Shown here one piece after another: positions 12,739 to 61,077 of a stretch of 64,000 nt of DNA. Numbering within the stretch: position 1 is the first letter of the stretch; each line of letters starts with the position of its first letter. The notes under the pieces are model-generated. The model was not told the origin of the DNA and ran no database searches. It was given only the letters and a program-made list of their open reading frames with translations. Origin of the DNA: Synaphobranchus kaupii (Eukaryota > Chordata > Actinopteri > Anguilliformes > Synaphobranchidae); the NCBI GenBank assembly GCA_029718625.1, contig CM056387.1, positions 34,067,863 to 34,131,862 on the forward strand, given 5' to 3'. The position numbers were made by a program, and so were the translations under genes.

Positions 12739-14756
12739 TGCATGGCTGAGACAAGTATTTCATGTAAATTCTTTAACCATTCCATGAAAATTTTGCCTGT
12801 TTCAGTAACAACATTCATAAAGGATGTGCACTTCAAGATGAGACTGAACATTCAAATGTTTTCAGGGACCCTGCCTTCATAGTTAGTTGGTTTTACTCTA
12901 AATGTTTTTGGGGATTTTACCCTTTCTATCTCATCTTTGGGCTCCTACCACACAGGTCTGGCCTGTGTTTTATATTCTTCTGTTACCTGTGATCATGGAG
13001 CATTGCTTCGCTCTCCTACCCAACTGGATTTGCAGAGTTGACTGCAGAAAAAAACATCTCATTGAGATCAAGGCAGGAGCCTGGATACAGAACAAACAAG
13101 CCTTAGCAGCAGTTTTAAGTAGACCTTAACTGAAACATATTTTAGGATTTTAGCACACATTACCTGTCACCCTTCTTAATTATATTTTTTTAAATCAGCC
13201 ATGTTTTACTGTTGCCTAGGTGGAACTAATGTTTTCACATGTAATTATAAAACGAGAAGCGTTTTTAGTGGCTTTCTGTTCAGGCTTAACATGCCCTTCG
13301 ACGACAGCAGTGCTGTAATGAACCGCAAATATTAATTTGCGATTGAAAGGCGTCAAAACCATCTGTGTCACATCTTTCCCACAGAACAGCTTGTAATTTC
13401 GAGGCAGTGACACTGGCCAGAATTTAGGCAGCCTGGCTGTGGGATTGGAGACTCGTTCCAAACGTGGACCTGACTTTCGCGGGACCGCTAAAGCCCGGCT
13501 GTCCACCAGCGGACCTCACCGCTACGTGGGGGAAACGAGACTATGAATATGCACAGATTTCCATGGCAGCACGGCGTTTGCACAAACACGTCGGACACGG
13601 ATCCGGTTTTGCAAGTTCACCTTTCACGTTCCCCCCTGGTCGAACTAACCCGACATGGTCGTGAGGTGAAATGCACACCTCCCCCACCACCCTGTTTTCA
13701 GCTCACGATGAGATTAATGCAGACGTCTGCTGCATGGAATTCTGGGAAGTGAGATGCGAAAACACAAACGCTATCCGCTCTCCCTCAAGAGCATGCTCCT
13801 TATTTTTAGAACGTCTATGCGTTTATACTGGCGAGAACGTGTATGCGCGTGTTCACACCAGTGGGAGAGCGTGTTTGTTTTTGTGTGCGTTTACTCAAGT
13901 GGGAGAGTGTGTATGTTTGTGCATGTGTGTGTACGTGTTCACACCAGTGGGAGAGTGTGTGCGTGCTTGTGTTCAAAATAGCACACGATCCCTGGCAATG
14001 CTTAGAACTGGGGTTACAGCGTTTCATTTCAACACAGTGAAAACTGAGACCATAACGCTGTAACTTGCAGTCCTGGCACAATATTGTGACAGGCACTTAC
14101 CAAACTGCTGCTAGTGTATAGATCTAGGTTGTTTTATAGAAACCCCTCTGTATCCAGCTCTCATTCTAATGAACTGATGTGAAATATTTTGTTGTTCGTT
14201 TATATACCAGTGAAAGAACTTGATAATTCAACTTTGATGACAATTATTTCCTTCATCCATTTTTCCAGTACAGTAACAAATATTACCTGCTATCATTATT
14301 ATTACTATTATTATATATTAATAACAATATAATCGGTGTCAGCATAATAACGAATAGATATTGTTTTTAAGAGAGCAGTACATTTTACAAGTAAGATGCT
14401 TTTTGTATTTGCAGTTTGTAAGAATGAAGTACAAATGAAATGATTGTCATTTTTATCTGGTGAGATTCTGTAAATGTAAGGAAAAAGTAATCTGCAAATA
14501 GTGCAGGCGCCATGCAGTGCGTTCAGTCGAGCAAATTCGCTGAATGTGGAGCACTGCACGGGGGAGTCCTGGGGTACCCATGTGTGTGGCACAGATCTGA
14601 AAAACGATGTACCCCCCTCCTCGAAAGAAGGGTCAGAGACACTGGGGTCTCCATGGTAACCTGTGAGGTGTTCCTCTAAATGACTCATTTGTGAAGGGCT
14701 AGAACACACACCCCTTTGGGTGAAGTGTTCCCAATAACCCCCCCTCTCCCCCCCCC

Positions 14757-14792
<36 letters not shown>

Positions 14793-17700
14793 GCTGGCTC
14801 CTTTGGACCACTGCCAGGTAATTGTGTTGCCATGGTGTAAAACATGCTGGCTCTCGGTCAGGTTGAATCCCATGACAGGAGCAGAAAAGCCGTCCGTAGT
14901 GCCTTTAAGCGCTGCTGGGACCCTGGGGGGTCCAAGCACAGGTGCATTGTGGGAGTTTATATCCTGCCTATCAGCTAAAAAAAAAAAAAAAACACAGATT
15001 AAGTATTCTGTGCTATTTCTCTCTTGTATATGTGGTTGCCACGTACAGTGCAATGTTTTAACTGTTGCAAAAGCTAAAATAGCTATTTCCTCCTGTTTGT
15101 ACAGCACTTGTATGTAATTGTTTACTGTACACCAAACCGCTTCGATTTTTTTAGAAACCCTTGAGACGCCGTTCTGTGGGGGGGGGCGAGGAGGTGGGGG
15201 TCATGATCGATCCAATACAGTGGGGACAACAAAAAGTGCCAGGAGGTTAATCGCTGTTCAGTCACAAGTCTCTCTGCGATGGCCGCAGTTACACAAACAC
15301 CGGGAAGGACATGCACAAGCGAAATTCAGAACTGTACTGCGACCACATCAGCGACCGTCCAGGGGATTCATTAACATTTCCATTTACCTAGGGCCGTCAA
15401 AGACAGCTGGACTGGGCTGAACAAATTAACTCTCGATTGGTCTGTTCATTCCGGACGCACAACGGCTCGAACCCAGGGAGCGTGAGGCTGTATGGGATAC
15501 AGTATAACTACAAGCAGCTGGGAGAGGCTGTGTGCAAGCATGTACGCAGAATTACCCCAGGCAAAATTACCCTGGTCCAAGGGGAAATTCGGTTCAGTCA
15601 GCGGGATCTGAAACACTACATCATTCATTTAGACTCGTTTATTTTCCCCACTTATTGTACTCTTTTCCCATTTTCTTCCTCCCCATTACTGGGAGGATAG
15701 AGACCCTGAAATACCTGTTTTGCTCCCAAGTCCCTTACCCAAACTCCATCACTAAAAAGCATGTCTTTATCACACATTTTCAGAGGCTGGTATAGGATGG
15801 AAAGGATGGTAGTGGGCCAAAAAAAAAGTTAACTTAAAAAAAAAAAATTCTGACCTTACACGGTCAGAAACAAAAGGTCCAGAACATATTGCCCTGAACA
15901 CCACACATACACATACATGCATGTTGCATACGTGCACAGATACACACAGACACGCTTACGCATGCCTGCATGAACAGACTCTCACATCCATGCATGCACA
16001 ATATTATCATTCATCGTCTTTTTCTCGCATACACAAACATCCACACTTTCACAACAAGAGACTGCACTCCCCTCTAGATCTGTTTAGTGCAATGAGGTGT
16101 TGAGATTGTCCTGATACTCTGGCGAGTTGTCTTTTTCCATATACAATAGAACCAATATAAATTCAAACTAAATTTATAACGATTTGGTTATGCGCATAAA
16201 CAAATCCTCCGAATATTACATCAATTCTCGTATCTGACTTTCAAGTAACCATCTTCTGCATTCTCATCACGGCACTGACACTTCAGGTTAAAAAAAGGAG
16301 CTGTATGTGTCCCTCTAGTGGTCATACGTATAGTTTACTTCAAATCACCTTTGCATTGCACCAAAAAATAATAATATGTTACATAGGCCTACTTATTTCT
16401 TCAGCAATACTCTTCATTACAATACTGTACATAAGAAATTATTGTTTCTTTTAAAAATTCTGGGTTCAAAGCTTTTCCATGTGTGTAAATACCAGTCGTT
16501 ATAAGTTAGTTTTTTTTGTGCTAGGTATTATATGGGCGCTAACAATGTAGAGCAACGTGCCCCTATTGATATCAACAGCGGCTCTCTACGCGAGAACGGT
16601 AAATCAGAAGTGTTTAAGAAAGGCTGAGACTGAACTCGTTGTCATTTAAATTACATTCATTTAGACAGCAACATCGATCCAGCTGAGATCAAAGTGGTGT
16701 ATTGCACAATCGTGCGCAACAAAAAACGGGAGATCAATGGCAAGCCGATTGTGAAAGAACGGTTGTCATGCACACAATGCCAAAGGAGCAGACAGCGCAT
16801 GTCAAATGCGGGGGATCGTGGATCCTTCCCATGATTCAACGGACTTCGGCACGGTAAATAATGTAAAACACGTAGGCCTAATGTTAAAGCGTTTCTCTGA
16901 GGCACTGTCAAAATAAACATCTGCTTCTGTAAATATTTGACGACTGGAACTTTATTATTATTATTTGGAAATATGTTGCTATTAAAAACACTGCATATTA
17001 AAAAAAGAAATGGGTCTGTGTTCTTCTCTGAACTGCATGGTACAGAAAAACAGCTACAGTAAACAGAAATGTTGCGGGTTTGATTGTGTGGCATGTGTAT
17101 AAATTAATTGGTTCTAACACAGAAGACAGGAGATTAAAAAGGTCTCCAGGCAACCGCAGCAACATTTTAGTCCTGTGACTCACTGCAGACACGACAGTCT
17201 TACAAGAGAACCTATGAGCCAGACCTTGATAAGACAACCTCAGACTACCCTCAGTATACAGGCGATATTAACGTAGCCTATAAAAATCTGAAACTGGGTA
17301 TGGTGGTTAAAACGTCATACTGTAGGCTACACTGAGAGATCACCAGATTTGTTGCCGTCGTCACGTGGAACCAGAACAAACCAAGCTAGAAACGGAATAG
17401 AAATTAAACGCAGAGGAATCATGTTTTCACAGGGGGAAATGAGCCGAAGTAGCCCGCTCATGGCTGCCACAGCGGTGCGACTTAAACCCGCACCTGACGC
17501 AGATGCGCGTGCGGTAGCTACACTCCCGCTGGACAGTGGCTTTGATCAGGGTGACGGCACGGCCTGCGCAGCGCTCTTACCATTCGCACGGTAAACAAAC
17601 CGGAGGACTCCACAATCCTGTCAGGGGCAAAGTGACTGGTTTGGTCGGGGTGGGCCAACGACCTGCAAGTCACTATCCCGGCAGCACGCACTTCAATTAT

Positions 17701-18000
17701 TACGCAAGAACATGATGCAATGGAGGCTTTCCCGCCCGTGTCCATTCAGGTCATTGATTGGTTCTGTTCACAAAGGTGAATCGCACGACGCTCGGTGTAA
17801 TGTAGCAACAGTGCACAGTCGTATCATAACCTAGTCCCAGATGCACCACCCCACCCCTTTGAATTGAACATTTCACATCCTTTTCTTTGGACTTTCTACT
17901 TACCAGCTAGTTTTATTAGATCCCTCATTACAATCCATTACCATCCATTCCACCCTTAGTTTAAACCGGGCCGGCCAGCGAAGGAAGGGCACTCCCTCTC
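12739..18000. other. long intergenic stretch, no gene seen
   Basis: No supported coding exon or RNA gene. It contains a degenerate GTGGGAGAG/TGTG repeat at about 13840-13975, a (CA)n tract at about 14758-14789, A-runs near 14978 and 15838, and scattered CA-rich sequence at 15900-16000. Short open frames here lack recognisable domains. Confidence 0.5.
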
Positions 18001-18212
18001 TAGCCAGGTCCCTTCTGAGATTTCTTCCCATTGGGGAGTTTTTTCTTGCCACTGTTGAGTTTTTCTTCATACCGGGGAGTTTTTACCTCGTTTTGCTGGT
18101 TGGGGGCCTGGCTTTTTGCTCAATTTTCCTTCTGTTTCTCTGTGCAGCGTCTGTGTGACAGTTCTCTGTAAAAAGCGCTATACAAAATAAAATTGAATTG
18201 AATTAAACGACA
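18001..18212 (+). repeat. dispersed fish retroelement 3' tail
   Basis: Contains GGGGAGTTTTTTCTTGCCAC, then a TGTAAAAAGCGCTATACAAA motif, and ends in tandem GAATT units (18190-18206). This combination is typical of an abundant teleost retroposon tail. A related antisense fragment lies near 55510-55690. Confidence 0.6.
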
Positions 18213-18215
18213 CCT

Positions 18216-18398
18216 CAATCTTATCCAGTAAGGGCTGGTGTGGGTGCAGCCTTTTGGTCCAACCAAGCAGTAACACACCTGATTCTAATCAAGATCCATA
18301 GCAAGGACTCTAGTGGGTGATTAGTATATCAGGTGTGTAACTGCTTGGTTTGAACAGAACCCTACACCCACACCAGCCCTTTCTGGATTAGACTGAGG
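18216..18398. mobile_element. short inverted-repeat MITE
   Basis: About 180 bp whose ends are inverted copies: TTATCCAGTAAGGGCTGGTG on the left, CACCAGCCCTTTCTGGATTA on the right. The internal half-sites around the CAGGTGTG/CACACCTG motifs are also symmetrical. There is no coding capacity. Confidence 0.7.
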
Positions 18399-19091
18399 AC
18401 CCCTGAACTACACACTAACGTAATAAGGCAAGGCAAGACTTATCTAGATGAGTAACCCTTTTCGATTACTTGAGCTCGAAGGAGAAAACCAGGAAGGCGG
18501 CTTGTGTGTGTGTGTATCTATGGTAACATATTTGAGTGTGAGCCTTCATTATTCTCAGGGTATCGCTGCATTAGCCTCTGACCACACACTGGGGCTGCAT
18601 TCAGATCCAAATTAACACGCTCCCTTCCCTTGCTCACTTCCCTCGAGGGAGCCATCGTGTGACACAATTTTCTATGTGTAGCAAGAACACTTAAAAAGGT
18701 GATCTGTGGTGTTGCATTTTGGAAATGCAACATCATAGAGTTGAAATGTGACCGCCCACTTTTTCCATGTGGAGCATTGCATTATCTTATTCTTGCTGGA
18801 AGCTTGCATTTTATACCCTTGGTGGAATGGAGGATAAACAAGGGAGCGAGGGAATATAATTACTCCCTCCCCTTTCTTAAATTGGAAGCACACGCGGTGT
18901 GGCTGCCATATTCCATCCTGGCATTTTGGGGATTCCTCCCTTGAAGCAAGGGAAAGGAACGACAGGAAGAAAGGATACACTGCAAATCTGTGCGGTCTGT
19001 ACAATGTGAAATAGTCACTGTGCCTATGTGAATCTACTACCACTACTACTACTACAAATAATATCACTTATTTTGAACATACTTCTGAGAC

Positions 19092-19237
19092 CAGAGGTGT
19101 AAAATCCAGGTTCAGAAAGTAAACGTCGTCCACAGTATTTTGTTCCAATCACCTGGATTTGCGAATTAGCACAATTCTTCAGCCAGGAGGCAGAACTAAT
19201 TTGTGAAATCGGCTGGCTTTTACTTTTACACCTCTGC
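19092..19237. mobile_element. short inverted-repeat MITE
   Basis: Inverted termini CAGAGGTGTAAAA and TTTTACACCTCTG about 146 bp apart, with additional internal symmetry. Non-coding. Confidence 0.6.
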
Positions 19238-19739
19238 TTGAGACTAACACACTTTTTGTTTTTCCCCACTCAAGTAATGAACTCAAATCTGGTCCTTGCA
19301 ACCTAATACAGCCCCGGTTTTTTCTCCCAGGTAATGAGCTGAACAATTAGTGCTACTGATTGGCCAGACTGTCTTCACACCTGACTCACAGGTAGAGGGA
19401 AGGTGAAAAACCAGCAGTTCCCGGCCTTCGAAGACTCTGATTCGAGTTACAGGGACTTAAGTCGTTTTAGAAGAGCATCTGCCAAGTGATTGTAATGTAG
19501 TAACTACTATAACAAGACGACAACAATGCAGAAAAATAACCATGGAACTTTTTCCCAACATTGAGCATTTTAAGGTGCACATGCACACTACACACATCTA
19601 CTTGGACATTTTTCTGTTTTTGCACAATGATCTCCGGCTGCTGTTCATGAACACGGTATTTGGTGAAACATTGCCATCTTGTGGTAGATCCTATTACTCA
19701 ACTGCAGTTAAATTATATTCTGGAATTTCGTGATTTTTT

Positions 19740-20150
19740 CCATGCCCACTCGAGAGCACCACACAGGTCCTGCAGATTTATTTGGCCACACATTCGTGCC
19801 GCGACCCTCCCGTTCCCCCTCATCCCAACGGTGCTCTATTGGATTGAGATGTAGGGACTGTCCAGGCCATTGGAGTAAACTAAAGTCACTGTCATGTTCA
19901 TGGAACCAGATTGAGATGATGCGACCCTGGACATAACCATTTTAAAAAGGGTAGCCACCAAGTCTGGCAATAACAATCGTACGACGTTGCTTAGATCACA
20001 CGTTTTGCCCATTCTGTTTGGTCCAAGAACAAATAAACCTCCCCACCATGTCTGCATACTTTATATATGGAGTTGCAGCCACAAGTTTCTGTGTTTTGAG
20101 GGGCATTTGCGTTAATGAGCAGGTGTACCCAATAAAGCTGCCAGAGTGGC
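19740..20150 (-). mobile_element. internally deleted Tc1-like transposon remnant
   Basis: The segment around 19830-19930 resembles antisense transposase sequence of a common teleost Tc1-like family (CTCTATTGGATTGAGAT, then GGCCATTGGAGTA). The right part (20096-20150) has the ATTTGCGTTAATGAGCAGG and GTACCCAATAAAG motifs of that family's terminus. Most of the transposase is missing, so the copy cannot be autonomous. Family recognition is from memory and the left boundary is approximate. Confidence 0.5.
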
Positions 20151-21999
20151 GTGTGTGTGTGTGTGTGCGTATGCATGCACGTATATCATTTATTGACCAC
20201 CCTCACGATTGGCCAGCCAAAAAATTGACTTCTTGTCTCTTGCATCATCTCTGAACTTACCATTCAATACCCTCAGGTCTCCCGACATCCCGTGGCGCCG
20301 GGAACATGGCGGTGACCGTCTCCTCTGCACTTGAACGATGTCTGACTTAAGTCTCCTGGCCATAAACCAGGAAAGCACTCTGCTGCACTGCGGTCAACGG
20401 TATCTAATATGAAGAGACCGCTTTAAATAAGTCTGGTGTCCCAGGGTTAGGCTTTCATCGAGCCAGGAAGGTCAGAGGTCACAGAATACTAGAACTGACC
20501 TCTCGTGAATCCTTTGCACTTCCTGACGCCCATAAATGGGGCTTAATGCTGCCGCCGACGCTGCTGGCTTCCAGGCCATTGCTGAGAAGCAAGAAGAGCA
20601 GCCCAGAATCCTGAGGGGGGACAGAGGGAGGGTGAGGACGGACGGAGGGAGGGTGAGGACGGAGGGAGGGGAAATAAAAGACAGAAAGCACAGGACCCAG
20701 TGCAGGTTTGTTCCGTTTGTCTTTTTAATCACTGAAACAGATGAAGCTTTCTCCTCGAAACGTTTCAGCTCCGTCCCTGAATGTCCGAAGGTGGCTCTCT
20801 CTCTCTCTCTCTCCCCCTCTCGCTCTCTCCGTCTCCGCCATGACACATCGAAAGCCTCGGCGCGTTTGTTCACAAGGTTCTGTGTTTTTTTTTTGTTTTT
20901 TTTCTCTCTCTGGTTTAAAGTAATAAAAATAAATATCTGCAGGAGGACGTAGATATACTTCTGTTTTCACAAGTCCCCCCCCAAACCGGCTCCTCAGGTC
21001 CCCAGGGTTGGTGGCAGCAATGTGATGTAGTTAACAATAGGATGGCTCTCGGCCTCTTCTAGCAATACATAGAATATAACAAAAAAAAAAAGTTTTGCCA
21101 AGATTCAATCTAAGCACAATGCTCCTCTGTCCTTAAGTAATGCATTTAGCCATGACTTTCGTATTCTCTGTGCACTTTTGGCGGTTGCTGATATTATGAA
21201 AAAGGTGTTGTTCTTTTAGGATTGACCTGTGCTGCGTTTACCTGGAGGCCGAGATGAAGCATGAAGCGGCGTGAGGCGTAATCGGCCGTATTCCACAGAG
21301 CCTGTTGAATCCAGTTCAAAGCGCCCTATGAGCTCACAGGTACTGACCCGGTACACCCCGGCTCCACGACTTCACACCTGAAGCTACCGCATACTATCAT
21401 ACGGCCAATACTGTTGGGTCTGAGAAAGGATCGCAGCGCACATCACGTAACGATCCCCACCTTCGGTGTAGAAAAAAAACAATGTGAAAGGCTGTAGCCG
21501 GCCGTAGACCCTGCAGATACGGTAAGCTTCCGGTCGGGACGGCGCGCTGCAGTTTCGACCCAACGTCGTTTAATGGGTAAGGTGCTTTGCGAACGTTTGC
21601 CGAAATGTGCAGGCTCCACAGACGTCCCCTGGGTCCGCGGGATCCCCCCCCCAAAGATGCGCGGGTGAGCCCGCAGCCACAACTCGCCACCGCAACCCTA
21701 AACCGCTTTTTAAGTCTTTGGTACGACTGGGCTGAGGTTTGAACCAGCAACCTTCTGGTATCGTTAGCGGCTAGCCACCGCTTAACCAACGGTGGGAAAC
21801 TGTTATGTTACAATTCTAGGTATGATTTCGGACAGCGCTACAGTTATGAGCGTCGATACGCTTCGGCTCCTACGTGAACCATATTGAAATCATGCGTACT
21901 CAATATTGCCGCGAGATATCCATAGCTAATCTTACTTTTGTCCACAACCAAGTGAGCTAATGCAACCGTCATAATATCAAAAACATCTTCACAATATTT

Positions 22000-22030
<31 letters not shown>

Positions 22031-22318
22031 AAGTTAAAAAAAATGTATATGCCCAAAAACAACATCTGTACCATGACAACAAGATACATAACAGCAAAGT
22101 AATTTGACAAGTTATTAAAAAAATAGATCTTCCTGCCCGCAACCGAAAAGGAATGGAAGGAGACGGGAAAGAGTCGCGATCCAGTTCCCATGGCAACACT
22201 GGTCCAATGGGCACGGTCTACAGAGCGGCACCTGCACAAGGGTCCCGCCCACGCTCTGTCCCGTCTCCGCCTCCATCCTCCCGCATTGGGACCGTTTGTT
22301 CTGGGTTTTTTTTTTCTA

Positions 22319-23059
22319 TTTATTTTTTTATAGATTTTTACTAGATTCATACAGTATTCCAGAACTAATGTTACAAATAATACAATACATTAAAAAAAAA
22401 AAAGTTCTTGCAAAGTTCACAACATCATACTTGTGGGCATTTGTTTTTTTTTTTTGTTTTTTTTACTTTTTGCATTCAGACATTTCTGCATATGTAAGAG
22501 AAAATAAAAAAACAAACCAACGAAAACAAAAAAAAACAAGAGGTCTCCTTCCAGCGTGACGTCAAATTTCTTGGTCAGTCTGGACCCTAGAGCACCATGG
22601 GAACTGATGAAAACACCAATAGGATTTTAGATGTGCCCTCTCTCTGGCTCCTCCTCCCGAAGAGCGACGGGCGCACCCCCGTCTCGCCAGCCGAGTTTTC
22701 GGAGCCGCCTGCGGGCCACCCCGCCCCCCTCCGCCACTGTGTGTGGATGCATATTCCATCTGACCCCGCCCCCCCCCCCCGCCCCCCGCCCCCCGCCCTC
22801 TCCCCACTCAGTTTGTCGTCAAGTAGATAATGGTAGCTCAGTGCTGAATTTTCTTCTAGGTTTGCATGACTTACTCATCATTTTCCGTTTTTTTGTTCAT
22901 TCGGAAAAAATGATCTTCAGTAAGGGTTTCAGGTAGGTTTGTGTGTCGCATTCAACTTTCTTATTTCTCGTTCCGTTAAACTCTGTGATAGTTTGCGTTT
23001 TTTTCCTCCCCTTTAATCTCCCCAAGGCGTGCGTGTGTCACAGAGCCCTTTCGGCAAGG
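22319..23059 (-). other. usp22: candidate usp22 3' UTR
   Basis: Sequence downstream of the usp22 stop on the minus strand. A minus-strand AATAAA lies at 22319-22324. Long A/T homopolymers and a C-rich block (about 22765-22800) are present. The real 3' end could lie further down, toward 20.7 kb; transcript data would settle it. Confidence 0.35.
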
Positions 23060-47231
<24,172 letters not shown>

Positions 47232-47569
47232 GACAGAAACAACATTCAGTTTACCCCGCTATGTAGTGTTTTTAAACGATGAAACGTGTCCGAGAGAAAA
47301 TGAACGTAGCTAGCTAGCCAGTCAGCTAGCCAGCCGCACAGAAACGGTCCGGGTTTAAGAGGAGACAGCCAAACCAAAATCCAAGGGTCAATCATACAGA
47401 CCATCAAATTAGTGTCGTTTCGATTTCTTGTTGAGAATAGCCACCTGTCCCTTTAAATGCAGCCCTGTCTGTTTGTCTGTCGCGTTCTCTTCTACTTCCA
47501 CTCTCCCGATTATTAGTTTGTTTTTTTTAATGGTCGGCAATAGAATTCAACAGAACACCGCGAGCTTTG

Positions 47570-47800
47570 CGGAGCCCGCCCAATGCCTCGCCGTTATTGG
47601 CCACCATAGAAGAGGTTCCGCCCTCTATAGGCTAGGGTGGGTGTCGCTTCCTGTAGGATTCACGCCCCCCGATCAGTTAAAACGTGGTTCCGATTGGTGT
47701 ATTGAAATGCCGCTCGCATTCAGTGGGCGTTTCCAGCGCCCACAAACCCTCCAATTGGCTGATGAGAGCGCGAGTTGGTGGTGTCAATCAAAAACAAAAA
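47570..47800 (-). promoter_or_regulatory. usp22 promoter with multiple CCAAT boxes
   Basis: Within 190 bp there are CCAAT at 47580-47584 and 47751-47755 (plus) and the reverse form ATTGG at 47596-47600, 47693-47697 and 47754-47758. They lie about 350-530 bp upstream of the usp22 ATG in CpG-containing sequence with no obvious TATA box. Repeated NF-Y-type CCAAT boxes are typical of TATA-less housekeeping promoters. Confidence 0.6.
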
Positions 47801-48773
47801 AATCCCCTCCAGTATCTCTGCCCCTTTTCTGAAGCCAAGCCACAAGTTGCCTTAGTGAGTGAAATCACTAATAAGAAAAGGACAATATTTTTGATAAGTA
47901 GCATGCACAAGACATAAAAGCCTCGATACCTGGGCACATATCCTTTAATAAATAGAAGCAGGGTACAGCTTGTTTGTATTCCATTGAGCTCTGAAGTGCT
48001 GCACTGCCCTGCGTCACTTCCGACTTTAGCGGTGTTCCAATTACCCGACAGAAAGAGATCCAGTGAAAAGCTTCAAACGCCGGTCTTTCAAAAACAATGC
48101 CACTGTGCTAATGCCAAATTGTCACATTTAGAGACAGACACGCCAATGAATGTTAGAAAACAGACAGACAGAAAACCGCCTTGTAGCCACACAGCTATAG
48201 TTTATCATTTCTATTAGCGCGAAGGTTTGTAGTAACGTACACAGCATTACAGACAGCTATATGTTAGTTTAGCTACCCTCCAGTTTAGACCCAAGTCGTT
48301 ACAGTCACTGCCACAAGTCAAATCTCAAAGTAAAAACTTAAGATATAGCCTAAAAACGACATAAAAATCAAGAAATCTATTTGGCAATTTAACAAATCTA
48401 TCTGACGCAAATTTAACGTTGAATGAAGCAATTTTTCCCCAGTCTGCACTCGAGCCTTCTTAATACATTTCTTAAATCTGCTAATACGTTATCGCCCCAA
48501 CCAACGCCATAATTTCCTATCAAATCGACCAAGCCCAAATGCTCCAGCAACACATGTGCTGCGGTGACAAAAATCAGCAGCTCATTCGTAACTCGAGGAG
48601 GACACCCAGTGGTCGTACACTATATTGCACATATAACATTATTTCGATTATTAGTACTATAAGCAAGAGGTCTGCATGAATTACCAATTAAATATTCAAA
48701 TGTCATATATAATGAAAGTGAAACGCAAAAAATCACTTATTTACTTATTGTGAACAAAAAGTCCAGTTTTTCT

Positions 48774-48779
48774 TTTATT
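48774..48779 (-). terminator. cops3 polyadenylation signal
   Basis: AATAAA on the minus strand 235 bp downstream of the cops3 stop codon, giving a short 3' UTR. It is the best signal before the usp22 promoter. Confidence 0.55.
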
Positions 48780-49013
48780 TCTGTTAATGCAGCAAACGGC
48801 TCTTCCATCTGAACATTGATAAATAAAACAAGTTTTTTTTTCTTCCTTTTTTGTATTGTTCCTCCAGGCGTTGTGTGAAAGCAATAAATTAGTTCACACA
48901 TTCAGATTTTCTTGAACAATGTCCAGGCTCAAATATATATATAATTTTTCCTCCTTTAAAAAAAACGTCTTCCAAAGAGAACCTGACTCGAGGCACGATA
49001 TTTCCCGTGGGCT

Positions 49014-59956
<10,943 letters not shown>

Positions 59957-60125
59957 CCTTTCTTATGCGGTGTGAGGTTGTAGTTTTTCAGACTGCTTTC
60001 ATTCAAATGTCAGAGTCAAGTCCGGAGTTGAGTGAGGGGGCCAGACAGCCGCCACTGACTGAAAGTATCGCGAGATTTCCTTATGTACGCGCTGCATACG
60101 ACGAGATTTTCGGACCGGAACTGAC
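59957..60125 (-). promoter_or_regulatory. cops3 promoter
   Basis: Directly upstream of the cops3 ATG. It contains TCGCGAGA at 60068-60075 (minus strand TCTCGCGA), the core of the CGCG-type element found in many CpG-island housekeeping promoters, and an ETS-like ACCGGAAC near 60114-60121. No TATA box is evident. A plus-strand 88-codon frame that overlaps exon 1 here is a shadow. Confidence 0.55.
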
Positions 60126-60217
60126 TGCTTCTTAACCCTCTAATGCCTAGAAAATTTTAACTGCACAGAAATCTAGGCTACTTTTTCAGAATGTTAGACT
60201 GTTTCATTGAACATTTA

Positions 60218-60348
60218 GGGCCTGATTTACTCAGACATTTAGCATGGGCAAAACCAATAACATGACAAATGGTTGGTCATGGTATTTGTTTTGCACCAAT
60301 CATTGCTTGTGTTATTAGTTTTGTACATGCTAAATGTCTTAGTAAATT
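60218..60348. mobile_element. GGGCCTGATTTA MITE, copy 3 (degraded right end)
   Basis: Left tip GGGCCTGATTTACTCAGACA is intact. The right side reads ATGTCTTAGTAAATTGTTTC, so the terminal AGGCCC is lost. Same family as 29291-29441 and 52072-52246. Confidence 0.8.
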
Positions 60349-61069
60349 GTTTCTTGTTTTTTTTGGCCCACTTTTTTATTTTCAATGCACATGCTAGTCT
60401 GATGGCCTACTGCGTCTGTCTTTAAATAAATCTGTGCGATCACATTGGCTGCTGTTAACAAATTAATAGTTTCCCATGAATAAAATAACCATATTAAAAT
60501 AGACTACTCATAAAAAATGCACTGTAAACAATACAACTAAACTTTCATGCTCTTTAAGTCTGCTTTATGATCTGGATATGGATTTGCTATTTTAAACTTA
60601 AACTATGAAATGGAACATTAAATGTAATGAGAGGTTTTTTACAGAAATATGCCTAATTAACTATTTGGAAAGAAAAAACAATAAATAATAGTTAAATGGA
60701 ACGTCGATCGTTGCATGTTTAATTATTATAAAGCACTGATGTTCAGGCTATTTGCAACTCATTCATTTGGAAGGATGGGAAAAGCCTCCAATACTTCCGA
60801 TGCTTAATTACAACGAAAACGCAGTCAAAACGCTCAAGAGGCCTAGGCTACTCGTTACCGGGCTTGGTTCCTTGCACAAATAAACCAGATGTCACCCCCT
60901 GAATTGTCCGGTCTACCAGTAAGAGCGTGTTGTCCCGCTGTATGCCAGGCCGGGTCCCATGGCGCACCAGCGGGCAAACAGTTGTGTTATGCATTCTAAG
61001 ATCATCAAAAAGTAGCCACAAATGATGGGCGAGTAGACTTGAAAGTCGTGTGGTAGTAGGCCTACTCCA
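60349..61069. other. intergenic, nothing recognised
   Basis: AT-rich sequence upstream of cops3 without a supported gene or clear repeat. Confidence 0.5.
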
Positions 61070-61077
61070 GTGTAGTC

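Noticed and set aside
13671..14063. Repeated Cys/His-like pattern suggesting zinc fingers
   Set aside because: The periodicity comes from an imperfect TGTG/GTGGGAGAG repeat and the spacing does not fit C2H2 fingers.
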